Assembly: GCA_027492485.1 (NCBI GenBank)
Contig: JAPUER010000007.1
Span: 1 to 64,000 of the forward strand
Source: Betaproteobacteria bacterium
GTDB lineage: Bacteria; Pseudomonadota; Gammaproteobacteria; Burkholderiales; Casimicrobiaceae
Reading direction: 5' to 3'
Length of the DNA stretch: 64,000 nt
Shown piece by piece: positions 48,100 through 57,464 of the stretch (the first letter of the stretch is position 1; every line of letters starts with the position of its first letter). A program made the translations under genes and the position numbers. A model generated the notes under the pieces. The model was not told where the DNA came from and searched no databases. It saw nothing but the letters and a program-made list of their open reading frames with translations.

Positions 48100-48983
48100 C
48101 TACGGATTGACGACGAACACGTTGAACTTCTGGTTCGGCAGCATCGCGCCCGCGCCGCTGATGCCATAGATCACCCACTTGCCCGCCGGGCAACCGCCTA
48201 GCCCGGTGTCCTCGTAGTACACGGCCACCGGATTGCCGAACACCGGGTTGCCGCCGCCGTTGGCCGCGCTATTGCTGCCGAAATTCGGCGTGATCACCAG
48301 AATCGCGTCGGGCTTGCCGTTGGTCAGCGGGTGGTCGATGGCGGTGCGCGACGCGAACGCCCCGGACGCGCCGCACGGCCCGCTGGACGGCACCTGGTGG
48401 GTGAACATATTGGTGCCGCTTTGCTTTGCGGCATTGCCCGGCTGGTTGAGCCCCGCGCCCGGCAAGCGAATGCCGCCACCCGCGCGAATGACGAACTGGT
48501 TAACGCCCGTTGAAGCGACGTCGGTGGCGGTGTGGTCGCCCCAGACGAACGCGCCGTCGTGACTGGCCTTGGCGTGAAAGCCAGCCGCGAAACTGTGCTC
48601 ACCGCTCGCGCTGTTCAGCTCGCCACCAGGAACGGGCCAGCTTGCCCCGAAGCCACATTGGTGCGACCGCCACCCACCGCAGAAAGATAGCCGGAAGCGC
48701 TGCTTTCGACGCCACCCGCGACGACTGCGCTGTGGGCAGCCGAATTGGAAAAACCACCGCCCACGGCTCCAAAGTTGTCGATGACCTGATTGCCGGCAAC
48801 GGTGCTATCCAGGACAAATCCACCGCCACCGATGCTCGCTCCCAGCGTGCCAGCGGCCATGCTGTTGGCGCGGCTACCATTGATGGTGTTCGGCGCCGAG
48901 ATGGTCGACGGCAAACCGGTGAAACTGCCGTACGAAATCCGCAGCCCGTCGTCGCCATTGGCCGGGTCGGGCGCCGACGCCTA
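48100..48983 (-). pseudogene. Broken gene for a surface protein with YadA-head-like repeats
   Basis: Two frames together encode one protein fragment. 48983 to about 48640 reads GLRISYGSFTGLPSTISAPN, then repeats such as GAVGGGFSNSAAHSAVVAGG and LSAVGGGRTNVASGQAG, and hits a stop; a one-base shift near 48625-48645 restores GGELNSASGEHSFAAGFHAK and FVWGDHTATDVASTGVNQFV down to 48100. The GGG-N-A-S-G repeats resemble head repeats of trimeric adhesins. There is no start codon region: the fragment begins in frame right after the stop codon of the GIN-domain gene. It is 5'-truncated and frameshifted. Confidence 0.7.
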
Positions 48984-49676
48984 ACCCTTCGACACCCGGC
49001 CGATGCCGCTGACGTTGGTCGACACGTCGGTGGCCGCACCCTTCCAGGTCAGACTGCCGACGCCGCTGACGTCGGCTTTCAGCGATTTCTCGGCGCGCAC
49101 GCTGCCGCTGCCGACGCCGGACATTTCGGCAACGACCCGATCCGCCGCCAGCGCTTCGGCATCGACGCTGCCGACCCCGGACAGTTCCACCCTCAGCGAA
49201 TCGACCTTGCCGGACAGCGTGGCGCTGCCGACGCCGGAGGTGTCGAGCCTGAAATCGCCGCCGTTGAAACCGCTGGCGTCGATCGACACGGTGCCCGAGT
49301 TCTCGATGCGCTTGACCGATTTCGCCGTGACCTCGAACAGCACGCTGCTCCTGGGCGTGTAGCTGCCGTCGGTGGATAGCACCAGCACGCCATCGCGCAC
49401 CTCGGTCTTGATCAGCGGCAGGATGTTGTCGTCGGCGGTCACCTTGAGCGAATCGCTGTCGCCGATGCGCAGTTTCAGCTTGCCGCTGCCGGTGGCCTCG
49501 ATGGCATCGAACGCGGCCACGGCCCGCGACTCGCTGGCGCTGACACCGCTGCCCTTGACCCCGGCGCTGTCGCCGAAGGTGATCGAAATATCGCCGCAGC
49601 CGGCGATGGCCAGCACCGCGCATGCCGCAGCGGCGGCCAGTGCCGGACGCCGCCACGCCGCAAATGCGAATCTCAT
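48981..49676 (-). CDS. GIN-domain (DUF2807) lipoprotein
   Basis: The 231-residue protein has a lipoprotein signal peptide with lipobox IAGC and a DUF2807 beta-helical domain, seen as repeated rungs: DTSGVGSATLSGKV, ELSGVGSVDAEAL, EMSGVGSGSVRAEK, DVSGVGSLTWKG, NVSGIGRVSKG. The family's role is not established; the protein is probably anchored at the outer membrane. The ATG at 49676 follows AAGGGAG. It is followed in the same frame by the broken adhesin-like gene and preceded by the SPFH gene, 29 bases away. Confidence 0.85.
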   Translation of the reverse strand: MRFAFAAWRRPALAAAAACAVLAIAGCGDISITFGDSAGVKGSGVSASESRAVAAFDAIEATGSGKLKLRIGDSDSLKVTADDNILPLIKTEVRDGVLVLSTDGSYTPRSSVLFEVTAKSVKRIENSGTVSIDASGFNGGDFRLDTSGVGSATLSGKVDSLRVELSGVGSVDAEALAADRVVAEMSGVGSGSVRAEKSLKADVSGVGSLTWKGAATDVSTNVSGIGRVSKG

Positions 49677-49705
49677 GGTGACTCCCTTCTGCCTGCCGCG
49701 CCTGC

Positions 49706-51076
49706 TTACTTCGGTTGCGCCTTGAGCACGCTGGTCGCAGTGGTCACCAGACCGGCGATGTCGGTCAGGTTTTGCGGCACCACGATGGTGTTGCCGGTGC
49801 GCGCGATGTTCGACAGCGCCGCCACGTATTGCTCCGCCACCTTCAGGTTGACCGCCTGCAGGCCGCCTTCGGAGCCGATGGCCATGGCGATCTTGCGGAT
49901 CGCTTCGGCGTTCGCCTCGGCCTTGGCCAGAATGGCCGCGGCTTCGCCCTGCGCCTGGTTGATGTCGGAAATCTTGTCGCCTTCGGATTTCGCGATAGCG
50001 GCTTCTTTCTGACCCATCGCGATGTTGATCTGCTCCTGCTTGCGGCCTTCCGACGCGGCGATCAGCGCGCGCTTTTCGCGCTCGGCGGTGATCTGCGCCT
50101 GCATGGCGTGCAAGATTTCCTTCGGCGGCGTCAGATCCTTGATCTCGTAGCGCAGCACTTTCACGCCCCAATTCATGGCTGCCTGGTCAAGCGCACTGAC
50201 GACGGCGTGGTTGATCATGTCGCGCTCTTCGAAGGTCTTGTCGAGTTCGAGTTTGCCAACCACGCTGCGCAGCGTGGTCTGCGCCAGTTGGGTGATCGCC
50301 ACGATGAAGTTGGACGAGCCGTAGGTCGCGAGCTTCGGGTCGGTCACCTGGAAGTAAAGGATGCCGTCGACCTGCAACTGCGTGTTGTCCTTGGTGATGC
50401 ACACCTGGCTGGGCACATCGAGCGGCACCTCGCGCAGATCGTGCCGCGAAGACACGCGATCGATGAACGGAATGGTGAAGCGCAGCCCCGGCTCCAGCAC
50501 GCGGTCGAAGCGGCCGAGCCGCTCCACCACCAGCGCGCGCTGCTGCGGCACCACGCGAATGGCCTTGATAACGAAGATGATGCCGACGATGAAAATCGCC
50601 AGCGGGACGACTGAACTCAATAAACCACTCATGGTGATCTCCCCAAAAAATCCATTGATGACACTGGTGATGACGCTGCCGGGGTCGTTGTTGATGCCAT
50701 TGAACTCCTGGAAGTCGGTTCGCGGCTTCCACTTCACGCCGATGAGGTGATGCACGACGTACTTGCCGAAGCCATAGGCCGGCAGAACGCCGAACACGCC
50801 CCACAGAATCCACTTGCGTATCTTTGCCTCCAGCGCCTTGCGCTGCCGGGCGACCTCGTCGTCTCCGCCGCGTGGATTCGGCGACGGCGGCGGGAAGCTC
50901 GATGCCTTGCCGAGCCCGGCGGCCGGCCCGGTCGCGCCCGGCTTGGCGGAGGAATTGGCCGGCTTGCCGGAAGACTTGGCGATCCAGTCGCGCAGCCGGG
51001 CATCGATCTCCGCGCCTGCCTCCTGCAGCAGGCGCTTGAGCGGGTCTTCATCCGGCGGCTTCTTCGGCGTAGCCAT
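49706..51076 (-). CDS. SPFH/stomatin-like protein with N-terminal extension
   Basis: The 456-residue frame has two parts. Residues 149-456 are a full paraslipin/QmcA-like SPFH protein: an N-terminal membrane anchor (VVPLAIFIVGIIFVIKAIRV), PQQRALVVERLGRFDRVLEP, and a long Ala/Glu-rich coiled coil (QMKEAAIAKSEGDK-like). Residues 1-148 are an extra Pro/Ser-rich stretch with one more membrane segment (about 88-108). An internal ATG at 50632 has the strong site GGGGAG, so a 308-residue SPFH protein is probably made as well, or instead. NfeD is encoded just upstream, its usual partner. Confidence 0.85.
   Translation of the reverse strand: MATPKKPPDEDPLKRLLQEAGAEIDARLRDWIAKSSGKPANSSAKPGATGPAAGLGKASSFPPPSPNPRGGDDEVARQRKALEAKIRKWILWGVFGVLPAYGFGKYVVHHLIGVKWKPRTDFQEFNGINNDPGSVITSVINGFFGEITMSGLLSSVVPLAIFIVGIIFVIKAIRVVPQQRALVVERLGRFDRVLEPGLRFTIPFIDRVSSRHDLREVPLDVPSQVCITKDNTQLQVDGILYFQVTDPKLATYGSSNFIVAITQLAQTTLRSVVGKLELDKTFEERDMINHAVVSALDQAAMNWGVKVLRYEIKDLTPPKEILHAMQAQITAEREKRALIAASEGRKQEQINIAMGQKEAAIAKSEGDKISDINQAQGEAAAILAKAEANAEAIRKIAMAIGSEGGLQAVNLKVAEQYVAALSNIARTGNTIVVPQNLTDIAGLVTTATSVLKAQPK
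50639..50644 (-). promoter_or_regulatory. Internal ribosome-binding site in the SPFH gene
   Basis: The minus strand reads GGGGAG followed by ATCACC and an ATG at 50632, which opens the canonical SPFH sequence MSGLLSSVV. It is a better site than that of the upstream ATG at 51076 (GGGGGA, 11 bases away). Confidence 0.55.
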
Positions 51077-51127
51077 TGCGCTGCAAATCCCCCCAGACTA
51101 CGTTACGCGAACGGTCAACGGCGCCGC

Positions 51128-51547
51128 CTAAGCCGGCACCGGGCCAAGCACCAACTGCGCGCCGCGCATGCCGACGATCACCATCTGCTCCCGGCGCGGC
51201 GTGCTGGCCGAGTCAAGCACGGCGTCCCAATAAGTGCCGCGATAAGCCACCCGCGCCGAGCCGTCGTCGCGCCACTCCAGCACGCTGACCCGCTGCCCGA
51301 CATCGAGGTTGTTGGACAGCCGCGGCTTGCTCATGTGATTTCGCTTCCAGCGGTTCACCGCCAGCGTGCCGACCACCTCCACCACCGCCGCCACACCCCA
51401 TTGCCAGCCGATGTCGAGCCCGGTGACGGCGGCGACACCACCGGCAACGCAGGCCAGCGCCACAATCAACAGGTAAAACGTACCCGTCATCATTTCTACG
51501 CCAACCAGGATGGCGGCGGCGATCCACCAGAGGTATTGCAGTGCCAT
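51128..51547 (-). CDS. NfeD-family membrane protein
   Basis: The 139-residue protein has three N-terminal membrane segments (about residues 5-75) and a C-terminal OB-fold domain (LDVGQRVSVLEWRDDGSARV, then YRGTYWDAVLD). This is the short NfeD type without the serine protease part. NfeD proteins pair with SPFH/stomatin proteins in membrane microdomains, and here the SPFH gene follows after 51 bases. GGAGAG precedes the ATG. Confidence 0.9.
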   Translation of the reverse strand: MALQYLWWIAAAILVGVEMMTGTFYLLIVALACVAGGVAAVTGLDIGWQWGVAAVVEVVGTLAVNRWKRNHMSKPRLSNNLDVGQRVSVLEWRDDGSARVAYRGTYWDAVLDSASTPRREQMVIVGMRGAQLVLGPVPA

Positions 51548-51754
51548 GTCTTATCTCTCCGTCATTGCAGTCATGATACGGGTATGTGGGGGCAGCGCAA
51601 AGAGCGGCATCCGCGACTCGCGACCAGCCTCCCGCGATTGGTCGCACGCGGCGCCCGATGGCGTTTGCGGCGGCGCTCCGGGCACGCCTGCAACAGTGCG
51701 ACGCTGAGGGCACTTGCGATCTGCCGCGCCGCACAAAAATAGCGCTTGTCCCCG

Positions 51755-51760
51755 TATAAT
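51755..51760 (+). promoter_or_regulatory. Consensus -10 box upstream of the FmdB-like gene
   Basis: A perfect TATAAT lies 61 bases before the FmdB-like ATG. The -35 region at 17 bases is poor (CACAAA-like), so the assignment rests on the -10 box alone. Confidence 0.4.
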
Positions 51761-51821
51761 CAATGGTTTAGCGGTGTTAGCCGTGCCCGGTTGCGATCGG
51801 GTTTCTATCGGATTTGCAAAC

Positions 51822-52115
51822 ATGCCCATCTACGAATACGTCTGCCCCGAGTGCGGTGTCGAAAACGAGCACATGCAAAAGCTCGCCGACGCGCCCATCG
51901 CTGCCTGCCCGGCCTGCGGCAGCAGCAAGTATTTCAAGAAGATTTCCGCCGCCGGTTTCGCGCTGAAAGGCACCGGCTGGTACGCCACCGATTTCAAGGG
52001 CGGCGGCAGCAAACCGGCGGAAAGCAAGAAAGAGCCGGAGAGCAAACCGGCCGAATCCGCCGCACCCGCCTGCGGTGCCGGCGCCTGTGGGGCCTGCACC
52101 GCGCCGGCCGAGTAG
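51822..52115 (+). CDS. FmdB-type zinc-ribbon protein
   Basis: The 97-residue protein begins PIYEYVCPECG and has a second CPACG pair, forming the CxxC-CxxC zinc ribbon of the FmdB family, then a Lys/Glu/Pro-rich stretch and a Cys-rich end (CGAGACGACT). Members are thought to be regulatory; the exact role is unknown. The ATG at 51822 is fixed by the family start MPIYEY. It begins the conserved betaproteobacterial order fmdB-DUF502-aspS. Confidence 0.9.
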   Translation: MPIYEYVCPECGVENEHMQKLADAPIAACPACGSSKYFKKISAAGFALKGTGWYATDFKGGGSKPAESKKEPESKPAESAAPACGAGACGACTAPAE

Positions 52116-52171
52116 CTGGCCGGCATCCGGCCCTACGAAACGAATAAGTCGACCGCAAAGCGCAGCGCGCC

Positions 52172-52849
52172 ATGATCAAGAAGTACCTCCTCGCCGGGCT
52201 TCTCGTCTGGGCACCGATCGGAATCACGATCTGGGTGCTGCATTTCCTCGTCACCACGCTGGACGCTACGTCGCACCTGCTGCCGGACGTGATCCGCCCC
52301 ACCTTCCGCGGCGAAAACATTCCCGGCTTCGGCATCCTCGTTTCCTTCCTGGTGCTGTTCGTCACCGGCGCCATCGCCAGCAACGTGTTCGGCAAGCAGC
52401 TCGGCAAAGCCTGGGACGGCATGGTCCATCGCATCCCCGTCGTCGGCGGCATCTACAAGAGCGTCAAGCAGCTCACCGATCCGGTGCTGTCGGAAAACGG
52501 CCAGGCGTTCAACAAGGCCGTGCTGATCGAGTTTCCGCACCCCGGCGCGCATTCGATCGCCTTCCTCACCAACAAAGTGACCGGCGAACTGCAGGACAAG
52601 CTGGGCGAGCCGCATGTCGCGGTCTACATCCCGACCACGCCGAACCCGACCGGCGGCTACATGCTGCTGCTGCCGAAATCGCGCGTGCGGGAGCTCGACA
52701 TGAGCGTCGATCAGGCGCTCAAGTACATCATCTCGATGGGCGTCGCCGCACCGCCGGCACGCGCCCACGGCGAGCTTGCCCGCTGGGCAGGCTCCGACCA
52801 GCCAGCGCTGGCGGCCCCGCCGCCCGATCAAGGTAATACCAACGCGTGA
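52172..52849 (+). CDS. DUF502 membrane protein
   Basis: The 225-residue protein has two membrane segments (about residues 5-27 and 52-72) and the DUF502 patterns GLLVWAPIGITIWVL, GKAWDGMVHRIPVVGGIYKS and FPHPGAHSIAFLTNKVTGE. The function of DUF502 is unknown. It lies 56 bases after the FmdB-like gene and upstream of aspS, as in many Betaproteobacteria. The C-terminus is Ala/Pro-rich. Confidence 0.9.
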   Translation: MIKKYLLAGLLVWAPIGITIWVLHFLVTTLDATSHLLPDVIRPTFRGENIPGFGILVSFLVLFVTGAIASNVFGKQLGKAWDGMVHRIPVVGGIYKSVKQLTDPVLSENGQAFNKAVLIEFPHPGAHSIAFLTNKVTGELQDKLGEPHVAVYIPTTPNPTGGYMLLLPKSRVRELDMSVDQALKYIISMGVAAPPARAHGELARWAGSDQPALAAPPPDQGNTNA

Positions 52850-52975
52850 CCAGGTCGGCGGCGCCTGTGTCATCTGAGCCAGCCGCCACGTGCACACCGC
52901 ACGCACTTGATTCCCGCTGCGTCTGCTTAGCTTCGTTGCCACATACGCTCCCGTGTAGCGCAAGCGCTATCGGGT

Positions 52976-53094
52976 CCCTCCCCCTTCAAGGGGGAGGTTA
53001 GGTGGGGGATGGGGTTCGGCATCCATTGCAAGGCTCATTGCTATGGCTATGGACCCCCATCCCCACCCTGACCCTCCCCTTGAAGGGGAGGGGA
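52976..53094. repeat. Inverted pair of family A REP-like elements before aspS
   Basis: CCCTCCCCCTTCAAGGGGGA with GGTTAGGTGGGGGATGGGG (52976-53014) faces CCCCCATCCCCACCCTGACC with CTCCCCTTGAAGGGGAGGGG (53054-53094). The two hairpins fill the gap between DUF502 and aspS and end 45 bases before the aspS ATG. Confidence 0.8.
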
Positions 53095-53139
53095 TAATCG
53101 GACCAGCACCGCTACCGAATTCTTGAGAGAACACACACC

Positions 53140-54930
53140 ATGCGTACCACTTACACAGGCCTCGTCGACAGCAAATACATCGACCAGATCGTCACCCTCA
53201 CCGGCTGGGTGCATCGGCGCCGCGACCACGGCGGCGTGATCTTCGTTGATTTGCGTGATCGCGAAGGCATCGCTCAGGTCGTGATCGACCCGGACCGTCC
53301 CGAGGCCTTCAAGCTCGCCGAAACGCTGCGCAACGAGTATTGCATCCGCGTCACCGGCAAGGTCCGCGCACGTCCGGCGGGCACCGAGAACCGCGACATG
53401 ATCTCGGGCGCAATCGAAGTCTTCGCCCACGAGATCGAGATCTACAACGCCGCGCAGACGCCGCCGTTCATGATGGACGAGGACAACGTCAACGAAGAGG
53501 TGCGCCTGAAGTACCGCTACCTCGACTTGCGCCGCCCGCAGATGGCGAAGAACCTGCTCTTGCGCGCCAAGGTGTCGGCGGCCGCGCGCGAATACCTGAA
53601 CGAGCGCGGCTTCGTCGACATCGAGACGCCCTTCCTGTACAAAAGCACGCCCGAAGGCGCGCGCGAGTTTCTGGTGCCCTCGCGCATCCACGACGGCCAG
53701 TTCTACGCGCTGCCGCAGTCGCCGCAACTGTTCAAGCAGCTCCTGATGGTGGCCGGCTTCGACCGCTACTACCAGATCGTGAAGTGCTTCCGCGATGAAG
53801 ACCTGCGCGCCGACCGCCAGCCCGAGTTCACGCAAATCGACATCGAGACCTCGTTCATGACCGAGTACGACGTGCAGGACATGATGGAAGGCCTCATCAA
53901 GTTCCTGTGGAAGAAAGGGCTCGGCGTCGACCTGCCCGACTTCCCGCGCCTGCCCTACGCCGAGGCGATGGGCAAGTACGGCAGCGACAAGCCTGATCTG
54001 CGTGTGAAGCTCGAGTTCACCGAGCTGACCGACATCATGAAGACGGTCGACTTCAAGGTCTTCCGGGGCGCGGCGGACCTCAAGGACGGCCGCGTGGTCG
54101 CGCTGCGCGTGCCGGGCGGTGCCAAGCTCTCACGCAAGGAGATCGACGACTACACGGCGTTCGTCGCGATCTACGGCGCCAAGGGTCTCGCCTGGATCAA
54201 GGTCAACGACGTCACCAAGTTGAACGACGAAGGCCTGCAAAGCCCGGTCGTGAAGTTCCTGACGCCCGATTCGCTGAAGGCGATCGTCGAGCGCAGCGGT
54301 GCGCAGAACGGCGACATCCTCTTCTTCGGCGCCGACCGCAAGAAGGTCGTCAACGACGCGATCGGCGCGCTGCGCGCGAAGATCGGGCATCAGCACGGCG
54401 CCGAACTCGGCTTCTTCGAGAAGGGTTTCAAGCCATGCTGGGTCGTCGACTTCCCGTGCTACGAGTACGACGAAGAGAACAAGCGCTACGTCGCCGCGCA
54501 TCACCCGTTCACCAGTCCGAAGGACGACCACTGGCCGCTGCTCGACACCGATCCGTCGCAAGTGCTGGCCAAGGCCTACGACGTCGCGATGAACGGCTGG
54601 GAACTCGGCGGCGGCTCGGTGCGTATCCATCGCCCCGAGCTGCAGGCCAAGCAGTTCGCCACGCTCGGCATCAGCGAGGAAGACCAGCGCGCCAAGTTCG
54701 GCTTCCTGCTCGACGCCCTGCAGTTCGGCGCGCCGCCGCACGCAGGGATTGCGTTCGGGTTGGATCGGATTGTCACGATGATGTGCGAGGCTGAATCAAT
54801 TCGTGACGTGATCGCGTTCCCGAAGACGCAGCGGGGTCAGGACTTGATGGTGGATGCGCCTACGCCGGTGACTGAGAAGCAACTTCGGGAGTTGCATGTT
54901 CGGTTGCGGAATGCGCAAGTAGCGGGATAA
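53140..54930 (+). CDS. aspS: Aspartate--tRNA(Asp/Asn) ligase
   Basis: The 596-residue class II synthetase has the N-terminal anticodon-binding domain, motif 2 ([20 protein letters not shown]), the bacterial insertion domain, and motif 3 ([13 protein letters not shown]). The N-terminal [19 protein letters not shown] has His30 at the position (His31 in Pseudomonas aeruginosa) linked to non-discriminating enzymes that also charge tRNA-Asn, so a GatCAB amidotransferase elsewhere is expected. The ribosome-binding site is weak (GAGAG). Confidence 0.96.
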   Translation: MRTTYTGLVDSKYIDQIVTLTGWVHRRRDHGGVIFVDLRDREGIAQVVIDPDRPEAFKLAETLRNEYCIRVTGKVRARPAGTENRDMISGAIEVFAHEIEIYNAAQTPPFMMDEDNVNEEVRLKYRYLDLRRPQMAKNLLLRAKVSAAAREYLNERGFVDIETPFLYKSTPEGAREFLVPSRIHDGQFYALPQSPQLFKQLLMVAGFDRYYQIVKCFRDEDLRADRQPEFTQIDIETSFMTEYDVQDMMEGLIKFLWKKGLGVDLPDFPRLPYAEAMGKYGSDKPDLRVKLEFTELTDIMKTVDFKVFRGAADLKDGRVVALRVPGGAKLSRKEIDDYTAFVAIYGAKGLAWIKVNDVTKLNDEGLQSPVVKFLTPDSLKAIVERSGAQNGDILFFGADRKKVVNDAIGALRAKIGHQHGAELGFFEKGFKPCWVVDFPCYEYDEENKRYVAAHHPFTSPKDDHWPLLDTDPSQVLAKAYDVAMNGWELGGGSVRIHRPELQAKQFATLGISEEDQRAKFGFLLDALQFGAPPHAGIAFGLDRIVTMMCEAESIRDVIAFPKTQRGQDLMVDAPTPVTEKQLRELHVRLRNAQVAG

Positions 54931-55039
54931 CGCGGCACTCGTGATTGTTCGACGTGGTGCGCTTGCGCGCACCACGTAGCCTCGCCGGTCGCATTCGATG
55001 CACAATTGCATGAACGAATATCAGGCAACGGAGACGTAG

Positions 55040-56020
55040 ATGGCGATCTGGAAGTTGGCGGCCGGAAGGGGCGGCGAGTTCTTTCCTGTGTTCAAGCAGC
55101 GCAACGTCATCGCCATCGGCTGGCGCGACATGGGTGATGTCACAACCGTACGCACGCGCGAGCAGATGCTTGAGCGCGCGCGTCAAGCGAGCGGGGAAGA
55201 CAGCAAGCATCAGCTTGCCAATTCGGCAGGACAGATGTTCCGCTTCATGAATTCGATCGCGATAGGCGATACGGTTCTTGTCTACGAACCCGCCACTCGC
55301 AAGTATCACGTGGCGCAGGTAGCGGGCGGCCCGGAATACCACCCGCAAATCATGCCCGAACTCCCCACGACTCGTGCGGTGCGCTGGATCTCGTCGATCG
55401 AACGCGACTCGCTCTCGGCAGCCACACGAAATTCGCTGGGCGCGATCATGACGCTGTTCGCCGTAACAGGCGACGCGCAGACGGAGGTCGAGGGACGACT
55501 GTCGGGCAAAGTGGCGCCCGCAGATGCCGCAGACCCGAACGACGAGATCGATCTCCTCAACGACATCGAGAACAAGGCACGTCAGTTGGTCGAAGACAAG
55601 ATCGACAGGCTCGATTGGGAGCAGATGCAGGAGCTGGTCGCAGGCCTGCTTCGTGCGATGGGTTACAAAACTCGCGTTTCGCCGCCCGGTCCGGATCGCG
55701 GACGCGACGTGATCGCCTCGCCCGATGGATTCGGCTTCGAGCCGCCTCGCATCGTGGCGGAAGTCAAGCATCGCAAACAAGCCATGGGCGCCAATGAGTT
55801 GCGCTCGTTCACGGGCGGTTTACGCGGGCATGACAAGGGCCTGTACGTCAGCACCGGGGGATTCACCCGCGAGGCGAAATACGAGGCAGAGCGGTCTGAA
55901 AAGCCCGTTACGCTGATGGATTTGTCGGAACTCGCCGAAAGCATCGTCGAGTATTACGACCAGCTCGACGCTCGCACCAGGACGATGCTGCCGTTGACAA
56001 AGATTTACTGGCCCACATAG
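55040..56020 (+). CDS. Mrr-type restriction endonuclease
   Basis: The 326-residue protein has an N-terminal domain (residues 1-145: IWKLAAGRGGEFFPVFKQ, IAIGWRDMGDVTTVRTREQ, IGDTVLVYEPATRKYHVAQV) of the kind found in COG4127-like nucleases, a helical linker, and an Mrr-type PD-(D/E)XK catalytic domain with Asp223 (DRGRDV), Glu241 and Lys243 (AEVKHRK). Such enzymes cut modified or foreign DNA and do not need a methylase; none is adjacent. GGAG is six bases before the ATG. Confidence 0.87.
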   Translation: MAIWKLAAGRGGEFFPVFKQRNVIAIGWRDMGDVTTVRTREQMLERARQASGEDSKHQLANSAGQMFRFMNSIAIGDTVLVYEPATRKYHVAQVAGGPEYHPQIMPELPTTRAVRWISSIERDSLSAATRNSLGAIMTLFAVTGDAQTEVEGRLSGKVAPADAADPNDEIDLLNDIENKARQLVEDKIDRLDWEQMQELVAGLLRAMGYKTRVSPPGPDRGRDVIASPDGFGFEPPRIVAEVKHRKQAMGANELRSFTGGLRGHDKGLYVSTGGFTREAKYEAERSEKPVTLMDLSELAESIVEYYDQLDARTRTMLPLTKIYWPT

Positions 56021-56032
56021 CGAGGTAGTGCC

Positions 56033-56105
56033 GTAGCCCGGATTAGGCGCGCACCGAACGCGCTCGCCTAAACACCGCTGTGTCGCGCATTTGCCGTAAT
56101 CCGGG
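56033..56105. repeat. REP-like repeat, family D, full copy
   Basis: GTAGCCCGGATTAGGCGCGC at one end and GTAATCCGGGA at the other flank about 40 bases that also pair in part (AGGCG/CGCCT). The element lies in the gap between the Mrr gene and the GNAT gene. The shorter hairpin at 4089-4110 is related. Confidence 0.55.
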
Positions 56106-56186
56106 AATCGTGGCATGCCTCTACCGCCGACATGGGCGACCCGTGCCTCGATTACGCTTCGCTAGTCGCGGCTACAATTCATCATC

Positions 56187-56690
56187 ATGAAGCCCGTCAC
56201 TGAATCCCTCACCGTCCGCCCGGCCAATGACACCGACGCCACCGGCATGTGCGCCGTCCTCAACGAGATCATCCGTATCGGCGGCACGACGGCGATCACG
56301 AATGAGTTGTCTCCCGATGAAATGCGCGACTGGTTCATCTCGGGCGACGCGGTGGTCTCGTGTTTCGTGGCGGTTGATGCGGACGGAACGATCCTTGGCT
56401 TTCAGGCGCTAAGCACCTATGGCAGTCTGCCTGCCGGGTGGGTGGACATTGCGACGTTTGCCAGTCACCCACATCAAAAATCCGGCATCGGCAGTGCGCT
56501 CTTTGCCCGCACGCGCGAAGCGGCGGCGCGGCGTGGTTTTGCAACAATCAACGCCACGATCCGTGTCGACAATGTGGGCGGCCTCGCCTACTACCACCGC
56601 ATGGGCTTCGAAACTTATCGTGTCGAAGAAGGCGATCCGAAGGCGCAGGGCCGGGTATTCAACCGTGTACACAAACGCTACGACCTCTGA
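56187..56690 (+). CDS. GNAT-family N-acetyltransferase
   Basis: The 167-residue protein has the GNAT fold: VRPANDTDATGMCAVLNEII at the start, acetyl-CoA loop SHPHQKSGIGSALFARTREA (the Q/RxxGxG/A-type motif), and the end INATIRVDNVGGLAYYHRMG, typical of L-amino-acid or phosphinothricin-type acetyltransferases. The substrate is unknown. No ribosome-binding site is obvious before the ATG. Confidence 0.88.
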   Translation: MKPVTESLTVRPANDTDATGMCAVLNEIIRIGGTTAITNELSPDEMRDWFISGDAVVSCFVAVDADGTILGFQALSTYGSLPAGWVDIATFASHPHQKSGIGSALFARTREAAARRGFATINATIRVDNVGGLAYYHRMGFETYRVEEGDPKAQGRVFNRVHKRYDL

Positions 56691-56828
56691 CACCGCATGC
56701 AACTGATCGGCACCGACGCCAGGCAACTTCAGGCGGGTGCTGTTTAGCTGCTGGCATCGTCATCGCGGCAATTGCGTCTTTCCAGTTGTCCGGATTTTCG
56801 ACCGGAGCTTTCGACGAAGGAGATGGCA

Positions 56829-57365
56829 ATGCATCAATCAACGACTCTGACCGCAGCCACCGGTTCCCGCTTGCGCGCGGCAGTTTCCCTGGCGGCGGGC
56901 GCGCTGCTTCTGGCTGCGAGCCCCGCGTCATGGGCGGATTCGGCGAACGGCACTGCGGCCTATGCCGCCAAGTCCGGCGCGGTTAGCGTGGCGATCAAGC
57001 ACGTTTATTTGATCACCGGCCCCGATGCCGTGAGCGGCAAGACGGGCCGACAACTGGTGTTTGCCGCGACCGAAATGACCGATGCGATAAAGAAGTGCGA
57101 CACCTTTTCCTGTGTCTCCGGCAAGCTGGAAAGCGGCGTGACGGCCGACCTAGACATCATGCCGCCGGTTGCCTTCTGGTTCGTCACCAATGGACAGCGC
57201 GTGCAGGTGTCCGGTGTCGCGCGGCGCGAAACGCTCAAACTGAGCGCCGACACGCCGCAGAAGATGGCCGGCAAGTGGAGCTACGACGGTTCGGCGTCGG
57301 GCATGCCGAAAATCGACGTCGATTTCGACGTAACGCTGAGCAGGGAATTTTCGAAGACCCGCTGA
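56829..57365 (+). CDS. Secreted protein of unknown function
   Basis: The 178-residue product has a Sec signal peptide (residues about 1-36, ending ASPASWA). The mature part is a small beta-rich domain with a Cys pair (KKCDTFSCVSGK) that could form a disulfide. I do not recognise the family. The ATG at 56829 has AAGGAG six bases upstream; another ATG at 56823 abuts that site and is less likely. Neighbours are also small envelope proteins of unknown function. Confidence 0.72.
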   Translation: MHQSTTLTAATGSRLRAAVSLAAGALLLAASPASWADSANGTAAYAAKSGAVSVAIKHVYLITGPDAVSGKTGRQLVFAATEMTDAIKKCDTFSCVSGKLESGVTADLDIMPPVAFWFVTNGQRVQVSGVARRETLKLSADTPQKMAGKWSYDGSASGMPKIDVDFDVTLSREFSKTR

Positions 57366-57464
57366 CCGCCCTGCCGCCGGCATGACCGGCCGGCGGACGA
57401 TGTCCGACTTCGGCCCGCAGCGCCGTATTCCCCGGTATCCACCCGAGCACAAGGAGTCGATACC

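Noticed and set aside
55040-56020. Part of a restriction-modification or larger defence island
   Set aside because: No methylase, specificity subunit or other defence gene lies beside the Mrr-type nuclease.
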